A stretch of DNA of 8,199 nucleotides from a bacterium. Its GTDB lineage: Bacteria > Patescibacteriota > Minisyncoccia > Phycocordibacterales > UBA1550. The notes under the pieces are model-generated. The model was not told the DNA's origin. It saw only the letters and a program-made list of their open reading frames with translations, and searched no databases. This document shows positions 1 through 4,854 of the stretch, in pieces; positions within the stretch are counted from its first letter, which is position 1; every line of letters begins with the position of its first letter. The position numbers and the translations under genes were made by a program. The stretch covers positions 1-8,199 of the forward strand of contig JAKAMX010000035.1 in NCBI GenBank assembly GCA_021812665.1, in the 5' to 3' direction.

Positions 1-113
1 TGTCGTTCCTCACTCTCAGTCGACTTTCTTGCATAGAGGCAGTATTTGCCTATTGCTGCTGGCTCAGCCTGCCCCACGCCGAGCTTCACCCGTGATGTTG
101 CTATGTTTTTCAT
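1..113 (-). CDS. Serine site-specific recombinase, N-terminal fragment cut by the window edge
   Basis: The minus strand from ATG at 113 reads MKNIATSRVKLGVGQAEPAA, then IGKYCLYARKSTESEER, and is still open at position 1. Tyr27, Arg29 and Ser31 form the YxRxS motif of serine recombinases (resolvase/invertase superfamily); Ser31 would be the nucleophile that cuts DNA and forms the covalent phosphoserine link. The KYCLYARKSTE... context resembles the large serine recombinases common in Patescibacteria, but the length cannot be seen here. About 22 residues precede the usual start of the catalytic domain, so a later start (GTG at codon 9) is possible; an in-frame TAG two codons upstream of the ATG rules out an earlier one. 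A strong AAGGAGG lies 20 nt before the ATG, farther than usual. The likely role is integration or excision of an element lying to the left. The family call is confident; the subfamily is not. Confidence 0.85.
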   Translation of the reverse strand, partial: MKNIATSRVKLGVGQAEPAAIGKYCLYARKSTESEER

Positions 114-115
114 AC

Positions 116-145
116 CCTAAGGAATGACGCAACCCTCCTTAGGAG
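116..145 (-). repeat. Inverted repeat overlapping the recombinase ribosome binding site
   Basis: CCTAAGGA at 116-123 and TCCTTAGG at 136-143 are perfect 8-nt inverted copies separated by 12 nt. The right copy is also the core of an 11-nt palindrome, CTCCTTAGGAG (135-145). On the minus strand these sequences include the only good Shine-Dalgarno (AAGGAGG) ahead of the recombinase ATG. In RNA the hairpin would pair the Shine-Dalgarno; in DNA it could be a protein-binding or crossover site. The symmetry is seen directly; the function is inference. Confidence 0.4.
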
Positions 146-180
146 TCCAGAGCGTCCCAAGATCCTCGAAGTAGATAACT

Positions 181-212
181 AAAACGCAGACAGGCCCCTC
201 ATAAGGGCCTGT
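181..212 (-). terminator. Hairpin terminator after the PepSY gene
   Basis: ACAGGCCC (190-197) and GGGCCTGT (205-212) form a perfect 8-bp GC-rich stem with a 7-nt loop. On the minus strand it is followed by CTGCG and then TTTT (184-181), a weak but usable U-run. It lies 90 nt past the PepSY stop and before the recombinase, so it probably ends the response regulator-kinase-PepSY unit and insulates the recombinase. On the plus strand the tail (TATTTCAT) is poorer and no plus gene ends nearby. The stretch 213-302 between the PepSY stop and the hairpin shows only a 9-nt direct repeat, GATCCATTT, at 230-238 and 270-278. Confidence 0.55.
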
Positions 213-302
213 ATTTCATCAGGGGTGACGATCCATTTTGTTAGTGCAGCGAACTGCGTAATAGGTTGTGATCCATTTCCTGAATACTGCGCTGGGGGTT
301 GG

Positions 303-815
303 CTAGTTTTGCCCAGTTTCTCCTGTCTCGTTCTGGCCATCGGGACCATCATTGGTTTCTGTCCCAGACGCTTCGTTTGCATCGTTACCCTTGTACCCAT
401 TTTGGTGCTCGATGCCTTCCTGATCAGCGGCTTCTTGAGTAACAACGCCTGTCTTTGCGTCAACGGTCACCTCGGTATTGTCCGAGAGTTTAGCGCCGTA
501 GACGACAGTTCCATCGTTGTCCTCAAGTTCAATGTGTCGAATCGTGACATTTGGATATTGTGTCGCAATGGCAGCACGTGCTTGCGTCTCAGAGATTCCT
601 CCCGCTGGGAGAATGGCGTTATCATCCTGCGTTTCCTTATCAGTGTCAGCAGGATTTTGTGCCGTAGACTGAGAAGTGATCGCGGTAGACGTGGTAGGCG
701 TTCCGGACTGAGCAAATGCCTGCATGCCGATTGATGCGACTCCACCCGTTGCCATGAGGCCAGCCGCAAAGAGTGCGAGCGTCGCTCCCTTTCCTAATCT
801 TTTATATGGTTGCAT
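303..815 (-). CDS. Secreted PepSY-domain protein with acidic C-terminal tail
   Basis: The 170-aa product has a basic start (MQPYKRLGK), a hydrophobic segment at about 11-30 and a likely signal peptidase site after AFA (residue 35). A Thr/Ser/Gln-rich linker leads to one PepSY domain at about 72-127: ISETQARAAIATQYPNV, then a strand ending in IELEDNDG, VVYGAKL, and the typical close TEVTVDAKTGVV. Residues 128-170 are a Gly/Asn/Asp/Glu-rich tail without cysteine. PepSY domains are extracytoplasmic modules found as protease inhibitors or beside two-component systems, where they are thought to modulate sensing. Here the gene follows the kinase gene by 140 nt on the same strand, and that gap holds a copy of the putative response regulator operator. 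This suggests an output of, or feedback on, that system. No clear Shine-Dalgarno precedes the ATG; TTAACT (853-848) and TAACAT (829-824) are only a weak local promoter candidate. Confidence 0.88.
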   Translation of the reverse strand: MQPYKRLGKGATLALFAAGLMATGGVASIGMQAFAQSGTPTTSTAITSQSTAQNPADTDKETQDDNAILPAGGISETQARAAIATQYPNVTIRHIELEDNDGTVVYGAKLSDNTEVTVDAKTGVVTQEAADQEGIEHQNGYKGNDANEASGTETNDGPDGQNETGETGQN

Positions 816-858
816 ATTTTGTGATGTTAAGTGGTAAAGAATGCAGTAGTTAACTGCG

Positions 859-910
859 AACTTCTTGCGCGAAAGGATTAGTACTAATGGCCGCGCTCGA
901 ACCAGAAGTT
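859..910 (-). other. Large imperfect hairpin in the leader of the PepSY gene
   Basis: AACTTCT (859-865) pairs with AGAAGTT (904-910) and GCGCG (867-871) with CGCGC (892-896); the 12-nt palindrome ATTAGTACTAAT (877-888) sits at the apex. The internal loop is asymmetric (1 nt against 7). No U-run follows on either strand, so it is not an ordinary terminator. It lies between the kinase and the PepSY start, so it would be in the leader of the PepSY mRNA and could affect stability, processing or translation. I recognise no known RNA family. The base pairing is seen; the role is unknown. Confidence 0.4.
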
Positions 911-932
911 ATACGCTCATGGTATCGAGTTG

Positions 933-953
933 AGGTTAAATCCTGATAAAGAA
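933..953 (-). promoter_or_regulatory. Putative response regulator operator before the PepSY gene (copy C)
   Basis: This 21-bp segment matches the perfect repeat at 2621-2641 and 3738-3758 in 17 of 21 positions, in the same orientation. Read on the minus strand, it keeps TTCTTTAT, then GATTT, then ACC. TTT-type half-sites are spaced 10 bp apart, which fits head-to-tail binding by an OmpR/PhoB-family regulator. A weak -10 candidate, TACCAT (924-919), begins 9 nt past the box, the same offset as TATACT has from copy A. A promoter here would let the PepSY gene be induced separately from the kinase, with a leader of about 100 nt. Confidence 0.5.
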
Positions 954-955
954 AG

Positions 956-1990
956 TTAGGTGATCAAAAGTGGCAGTGTTACGCGCACTATAGTACCGAC
1001 TCCCAACTCACTCTCAATGTTCATTTTTCCGCCATGCGCCTCGACTATTTCAGACACGATAGAGAGGCCGAGCCCTGAGCCTTCCATTGAGGTGCGAGCC
1101 GTGTCTGCTCGGAAGAAGGGCTCAAACACATGCGCCAGATCTTCTTTCGAGATTCCAATACCGGTATCCGACACCACAATAACCGCCGCGTTTCCTGTGC
1201 GTTCAAGCGAGACACGTACCGAGCCACTTGGCTTCGTGTATTTAATCGCGTTTTCAATGAGATTTTCAAATGCACGAGCTAAATCCGTTTTGTTGCCGCA
1301 TACAGTAGATGCCTTTGCGTTCTCGTCCGAGGTAAAAGAAATACTAAGCTGACGCTCCTGTGTTCGTGGGGTAAGTTTCTTTACGACACTCGCAATAACA
1401 TCGTATATTTGTGTTGCACTTTCTGCGTCAATAACTTTTTCCTTCTCGCTCGCGAGCAATAGAAGTCCGTTTGCAATGCGGGTAAGCGAGTCAATTTCTT
1501 CAACGTTCTCGGTGAGAAGCCTCTTCAGTCGAGGCGATATGTCAGTTTCGCCACGAAGCACGACCTCATTCCCTGATTTCATGACAGAAAGTGGAGTACG
1601 TAGTTCATGCGCCGCGTCGGCAAGGAATCGTCGTTCTCGATCCCGTGCTACACGAATAGGTTTGAGAGTTAGGCCAGTAAGGACATAAGCAAAAATCAAT
1701 ATGAAAAAGAGCGTGATGGCATCTGCAATCAAAATTTGTGATTGTAGTGCCTCACTCGCTCGTTCAAAGAAAAGCTCTTGCGCGACAATACTCAGAACAT
1801 CTTCGTTGATGGATTCAGTAAGACGAGCCAACAGGGCACCGTAGAGCAGATAACTAAAAATTCCGAGCACGACTGCAGACACAGCAACATACGCCGCCGT
1901 AAGTTTTACGCGCGCACGTAGAAGAAGATCACGCCTCCAAGCGGTACCCAACCCCGCGAATTGTTTGTATAAGTTCTCCATTGTTGTCAT
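956..1990 (-). CDS. Membrane sensor histidine kinase of a two-component system
   Basis: The 344-aa protein has two membrane segments (about 31-54 and 85-107) enclosing only about 30 outer residues, so the signal is probably sensed in the membrane, by a small outer loop, or through a partner. There is no full HAMP domain; the second helix leads almost directly to the HisKA H-box FLADAAHELRTPL, with His128 as the phosphorylated residue. The catalytic domain shows the N-box (FENLIENAIKYT, Asn243/Asn247), G1 (DTGIGI, Asp275), F-box (FEPFFR, 289-294) and G2 (GSGLGLS, 304-310), all intact. Its partner is the OmpR-type regulator just upstream, whose gene overlaps this one by 62 nt. That overlap is long; a start at ATG 1981 or TTG 1951 would shorten it, and none has a convincing Shine-Dalgarno. 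Function is clear; the ligand is not. Confidence 0.95.
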   Translation of the reverse strand: MTTMENLYKQFAGLGTAWRRDLLLRARVKLTAAYVAVSAVVLGIFSYLLYGALLARLTESINEDVLSIVAQELFFERASEALQSQILIADAITLFFILIFAYVLTGLTLKPIRVARDRERRFLADAAHELRTPLSVMKSGNEVVLRGETDISPRLKRLLTENVEEIDSLTRIANGLLLLASEKEKVIDAESATQIYDVIASVVKKLTPRTQERQLSISFTSDENAKASTVCGNKTDLARAFENLIENAIKYTKPSGSVRVSLERTGNAAVIVVSDTGIGISKEDLAHVFEPFFRADTARTSMEGSGLGLSIVSEIVEAHGGKMNIESELGVGTIVRVTLPLLIT

Positions 1991-2600
1991 GTAATTTCTG
2001 CCGCAAGTTTTTTATGTGCACGTTTACTGTATTACTAAAGGAGTTGTCCGCATAATCCCACGCATGATCATACAGAGCATCTCGCGTTATCACTTTATGT
2101 TGATTACGCAACAAATATTCCAACACCATGTACTCCTTTAATGTAAGCACAATTTCTTTCCCGGCACGTTCGACCCGACGACGCACCGTGTCTAGCGTGA
2201 TATCTCCGGCCTCCAGAACCGTTTTTTCCGTAACTGCGGGACGTCGTAATAATGCTCGCACGCGAGCTAACAACTCTTCAAAAGCAAATGGTTTAGCGAG
2301 GTAGTCATCTGCACCGGAGTTAAGTCCTTTGACCTTATCGTCAGTTGCGTCACGAGCGGTGAGCATCAGCACGGGGACAACGACTTCTTGCTCGCGCCAT
2401 GACTGGCACACCACGACACCATCTTTCCCAGGTAACATAAGATCGAGAATTACGACGTCATAATCAGTCCGATTTATCAGGATACGCTTTTCCGCCGCCA
2501 GTCCGTCAAACACGCAATCGACAGCAAAGCCTTCATGTTCTAGACCTTCCTTGATGTTCGCAGCCAGTTTTTGATTATCCTCGACGACTAAGATTTTCAT
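1929..2600 (-). CDS. OmpR/PhoB-family response regulator
   Basis: The 223-aa protein is a full-length two-domain regulator. The receiver domain (1-120) has the acidic pair Glu7/Asp8 (VVEDN), the phosphoacceptor Asp53 (VVILDLMLPGKDG), Thr81 (LMLTARD) and Lys103 (AKPF). The winged-helix DNA-binding domain (about 127-223) has the family pattern LTLKEYMVLEYLLRN, a recognition helix region around NTVNVHIKNLRQKL, and the usual end TIRGVGYRLEA. It takes phosphate from the overlapping kinase and should bind tandem sites. A 21-bp candidate site 20 nt upstream of its own ATG implies autoregulation. The -10 box TATACT ends 6 nt before the ATG, so the mRNA may be leaderless. The ATG at 2600 gives the exact expected N-terminus MKILVVEDN. 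Confidence 0.96.
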   Translation of the reverse strand: MKILVVEDNQKLAANIKEGLEHEGFAVDCVFDGLAAEKRILINRTDYDVVILDLMLPGKDGVVVCQSWREQEVVVPVLMLTARDATDDKVKGLNSGADDYLAKPFAFEELLARVRALLRRPAVTEKTVLEAGDITLDTVRRRVERAGKEIVLTLKEYMVLEYLLRNQHKVITRDALYDHAWDYADNSFSNTVNVHIKNLRQKLHDNNGELIQTIRGVGYRLEA

Positions 2601-2606
2601 GTATTT

Positions 2607-2641
2607 AGTATATGCTTTTTTGGTGAAATCTTCATAAAGAA
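2607..2641 (-). promoter_or_regulatory. Response regulator promoter with operator copy A
   Basis: The 21-bp box at 2621-2641 is repeated perfectly at 3738-3758. Read on the minus strand it contains TTTATGAAGATTTCACC, in which TTTATGA and TTTCACC are spaced 10 bp apart. Nine nt downstream lies TATACT (2612-2607, 5/6 match to the -10 consensus), and the ATG of the regulator follows after 6 more nt. No good -35 hexamer is visible; the box covers that region, as expected for a promoter activated by an OmpR-type protein. The box also lies in the 111-nt divergent region shared with the plus-strand gene at 2712. Confidence 0.6.
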
Positions 2642-2696
2642 CGGGAATGGGAGTAGTTATCCACCCCTTTCGCTTTTAGAAATTGTACCTTAATTG

Positions 2697-2705
2697 TGGT
2701 ATAAT
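2697..2705 (+). promoter_or_regulatory. Extended -10 promoter of the plus-strand pair, leaderless layout
   Basis: TGGTATAAT (2697-2705) is a perfect extended -10 element (TGnTATAAT). The first A of the ATG at 2712 lies 7 nt past the end of the box, where transcription normally starts, so the mRNA would begin at or next to its start codon. A -35 element is poor (TTTAGA at 2675-2680, 19-nt spacer), which is typical of extended -10 promoters. Operator copy A ends 58 bp upstream of TATAAT, so regulation from it is possible but not in the standard position. Confidence 0.65.
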
Positions 2706-2711
2706 TTAAAA

Positions 2712-3146
2712 ATGAAAATTTACTTACGAAATATCTTTACTGGCTTAAGTTTGTTTGCCCTCGCTCTATTTGTGGGCAATGGATTTTTAATTGGTCAGGC
2801 TCACGCGCAAACAGCAGATAGGGCAATAAATACTAAGGGTACTGGAGCCGTTGCAAGATCAGAGTTTAAAGGTGATGTTGAGAAAGGTGTTCAAGAAGTA
2901 AGTCGCGATAAAGATGCTCAAAGCAACCAGCTAGAAATAGAAAATGACGATAGTGAACACGCGGGTGACGAGCATGGAGATGTTAAAGAAGTCGATGGCG
3001 AGAATGACCAAAGCGAGATTGATAATGAAATTGAGCAAGAGGTGGACCAGGAAGATGCGTCGAGTGGTCAGTCGTCCGATCAAGAGAGCGGAAATGTCTC
3101 GTCATCAACTGAAAATGCCTCCTCACCCGGAGCTAACGGAGATTAA
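2712..3146 (+). CDS. Small secreted, highly acidic low-complexity protein
   Basis: The 144-aa protein starts with a signal peptide (MKIYLRN, hydrophobic stretch about 9-29, AHA cleavage site at 30-32). The mature part is almost all Asp, Glu, Ser, Gln, Asn and Gly: for example QLEIENDDSEHAGDEHGD (73-90) and QSEIDNEIEQEVDQEDASSG (100-119). It has no cysteine and no recognisable fold, so it is probably disordered outside the membrane. I know no family for it; binding of cations or cationic peptides is a guess from charge. An in-frame TTG at 2694 would add six residues, but it lies upstream of and inside the -10 region, so ATG 2712 is chosen. It is divergent from the two-component genes and 11 nt before the next gene, which makes an operon with that gene likely. 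Confidence 0.75.
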   Translation: MKIYLRNIFTGLSLFALALFVGNGFLIGQAHAQTADRAINTKGTGAVARSEFKGDVEKGVQEVSRDKDAQSNQLEIENDDSEHAGDEHGDVKEVDGENDQSEIDNEIEQEVDQEDASSGQSSDQESGNVSSSTENASSPGANGD

Positions 3147-3157
3147 ACAATAATTTT

Positions 3158-3703
3158 ATGTCAAGAAATTTTATTATCGGGATTGTCGCAGTTGTCCTCA
3201 TTGGGGCCGGTGCGTTGTATATTCTTAGCAAACCAGCTGCCGTTAATCCCACTCCTGTTGTTCAAAATCAACAGCCCCTCCCGACAACTTCTGTGATCTC
3301 TCCAACGATCGCAAGCCAAACCCAGCCAAAACCATCTGCCACAAAAATCACTGTTGCCAAACCAGTAGCACCAGCATCAATCGTAGGCGTGCAAATGAGT
3401 AGTGGACTTGCCGCGAGCGGGGCGGCCCTTAATTCCGTTGCAACATTCTCTCCAGCCGTACCTACTATATACGCCGTCCTCTCTCTTAAAAATGCAACGC
3501 AGCGCACCCAGCTCTCCTACATACGATACTACAATGGTAAATATGTTGATTCTAAAGTGTCTCATCCTTCAAAAGACGGCGCAAAATATTTCCACTTTGA
3601 TTGGGTATTGAATGCTGGCCAAACCAGAACATCAGGCAGTTATAGTCTTGTGTTCTATGTGGATGGTAAAAAGTCGCAAACAGTAAGTTACTCTATTCAG
3701 TAG
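3158..3703 (+). CDS. Membrane-anchored protein with Pro/Thr linker and probable beta-rich outer domain
   Basis: The 181-aa product has an N-terminal membrane anchor (about 5-24, FIIGIVAVVLIGAGALYIL) with no lipobox cysteine. A Pro/Thr/Val/Gln-rich spacer (about 26-75) follows. The C-terminal region of about 100 residues alternates hydrophobic and polar residues like a small beta sandwich, with YAVLSLKN (105-112), YIRYYNGKYVDSK (121-133), YFHFDWVLNAGQT (144-156) and a closing SLVFYVDGKKSQTVSYSIQ. The paired YNGK and YVDGK turns look like Ig-like or carbohydrate/ligand-binding folds, but I cannot name a family. It follows the acidic secreted protein by 11 nt and is probably co-transcribed from the promoter at 2697. 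GGAG at 3138-3141 is 16 nt before the ATG, too far for a strong ribosome binding site. Confidence 0.8.
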   Translation: MSRNFIIGIVAVVLIGAGALYILSKPAAVNPTPVVQNQQPLPTTSVISPTIASQTQPKPSATKITVAKPVAPASIVGVQMSSGLAASGAALNSVATFSPAVPTIYAVLSLKNATQRTQLSYIRYYNGKYVDSKVSHPSKDGAKYFHFDWVLNAGQTRTSGSYSLVFYVDGKKSQTVSYSIQ

Positions 3704-3708
3704 GTCGG

Positions 3709-3740
3709 AAAAAAGATGCCAGAGATTCTATAAATTCTGG
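3709..3740 (-). terminator. Probable terminator of the minus-strand envelope operon
   Basis: CCAGA (3719-3723) and TCTGG (3736-3740) pair, extended by ATT/AAT with one bulged G, giving 8 bp and a 5-nt loop. Read on the minus strand the hairpin is followed by CATC and then TTTTTT (3714-3709). It starts 32 nt past the stop of the deacetylase gene, the last gene of the minus-strand operon. The stem is AT-containing and moderate in strength. The distal arm shares 3 nt with operator copy B. Confidence 0.45.
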
Positions 3741-3758
3741 TGAAATCTTCATAAAGAA
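3738..3758 (-). promoter_or_regulatory. Operator copy B, between convergent genes
   Basis: This is a perfect 21-of-21 copy of the box at 2621-2641, in the same orientation. Identity stops at the box edges, as expected for a protein-binding site. Both flanking genes converge on it, so it is upstream of no annotated gene. On the minus strand TAGAAT (3730-3725, 5/6 match to -10) starts 8 nt past the box, similar to the 9 nt at copy A. A promoter here would fire antisense into the 181-aa gene. Alternatively, it is the scar of a rearrangement. Confidence 0.55.
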
Positions 3759-3771
3759 GCTCATTGTAGGA

Positions 3772-4854
3772 TTACGACCTCTTCTCAAGGTAATGCATTG
3801 TCTCTTGGTACGTAGCACAGCGCACATCGGGTTTTGAACACATGTACCTTGCGGCCTCATTCAACACGTCCCAATACATGCCGTCATTCCAATCTGAAAA
3901 ATGATGTCCAATAAAAATAGGGGTCCGAGTGGAGTTGTAGCTGGAGTTAAAGTAGTTTATGTATGCCGCGAGCATTTCGTCGTGCTCTTGTTGCCAAACT
4001 GCCGTACCTTTTTTCAGTACATCTTTTGCGTGCGAGTCGGCGACATAAAAGTTGTAGTCCATTGACAATATCTTATGCTGTCCATCGTACGGGATAGACG
4101 CAAGCGGCATTTCCCAGTGACTTCCAATTTTTCTTGGCCATACTCCAGTTTTAGATGTGCGGCTGGCGTCGTATGCAAAACCGAGCTCGTCGAGCGCAGT
4201 ATCGAGCCCTGCATCCGCTACCAAATCGGGGGCGCGGAATCCTTGGATGGCACTTGCAGGTACTGCAAGTGCCACGTCAGTATCAATGCCCCGGCGAGCT
4301 CTATCAAGAATCCCATTGAATTGTGACAACTCGGTTTTCCAATCATCAGCAGTCCAGTTGTATCCAGGAATATGCCCAACGCCGTGAGATCCAATTTCGT
4401 GTCCCGATTGATACGCCTCGTTAATGAGCGCGACACGCTCTCCAATCTCTTTTGTCGTGGAGCCATATCCGATGAGGGAGGTGCCGATGGCGTTGTGAGG
4501 CGGATGATATAAATTCTTGTGCGCTTCAGGGAGTAGATAAATCGCATTGATAAAGTACGTGAAGTGAATAGGTGTACCTGAGTTGTTCATTTCTTTTGCA
4601 AAATCGAGTGTCTCTCGCCATTCAACCAGCGAACGCGAGCCGTCGAAAGCAAATACCACATACTGAAGTAGTTTTTCTTCAGGTGTACTTGTTGCAGAGG
4701 ACAATATATTTCGTGGCTGCGGTTCTTCGTGGTCACGCTGAGGTGACGCATTTACGTGCACCAAAAAGACGAGAAGGACGAGTAGAGCAAAAACGGCGAG
4801 AACGATCTTCCTGCGTCTAAGAAAAAACGCTTGTACGTATGTAAATACATTCAT
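3772..4854 (-). CDS. Membrane-anchored NodB-type polysaccharide deacetylase
   Basis: The 360-aa protein has one N-terminal membrane anchor (about 16-34 after FLRRRK) and an outer NodB-homology domain from about 65. Metal and catalytic motifs are recognisable: FAFDGS with Asp71 (divergent motif 1, normally TFDDG, one Asp missing), GSHGVGH with His157 and His161 (motif 2, metal ligands), GFRAPD with Arg207 (motif 3), and a late FIGHHFSDWN (314-323) in the place of the last His motif. The family removes acetyl groups from N-acetylated sugars in peptidoglycan or surface polysaccharide. The large inserts (WTADDW..., DYNFYVADSH) resemble the atypical bacterial branch, so the substrate is uncertain. 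Its ATG overlaps the TGA of the DedA-PAP2 gene (4851-4854), which implies coupled translation. Confidence 0.85.
   Translation of the reverse strand: MNVFTYVQAFFLRRRKIVLAVFALLVLLVFLVHVNASPQRDHEEPQPRNILSSATSTPEEKLLQYVVFAFDGSRSLVEWRETLDFAKEMNNSGTPIHFTYFINAIYLLPEAHKNLYHPPHNAIGTSLIGYGSTTKEIGERVALINEAYQSGHEIGSHGVGHIPGYNWTADDWKTELSQFNGILDRARRGIDTDVALAVPASAIQGFRAPDLVADAGLDTALDELGFAYDASRTSKTGVWPRKIGSHWEMPLASIPYDGQHKILSMDYNFYVADSHAKDVLKKGTAVWQQEHDEMLAAYINYFNSSYNSTRTPIFIGHHFSDWNDGMYWDVLNEAARYMCSKPDVRCATYQETMHYLEKRS

Noticed and set aside
179..463. 94-codon minus-strand frame running from inside the PepSY gene to the hairpin at 190-212
   Set aside because: Most of it is out of frame inside the PepSY gene, and its end overlaps the terminator hairpin; it has no start signal and no recognisable protein features.
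225..734. 169-codon plus-strand frame opposite the PepSY gene
   Set aside because: It is antisense to a gene with a clear signal peptide and PepSY domain, and its translation is Cys/Arg-rich without domain character.
877..903. GTACTAATGGCC followed by CTCGAACC resembles the 3' end of 23S rRNA
   Set aside because: The resemblance covers only about 12-15 nt, and no other rRNA sequence flanks it; it is better explained by the local palindrome and hairpin.
2657..2665. TTATCCACC, 8 of 9 match to a DnaA box (TTATCCACA)
   Set aside because: It is a single imperfect match with no cluster, no AT-rich unwinding region of note and no dnaA or dnaN nearby.
2694..2711. TTG start adding MWYNLK to the acidic protein
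   Set aside because: It lies upstream of and within the extended -10 element and would place the start codon before the transcription start.
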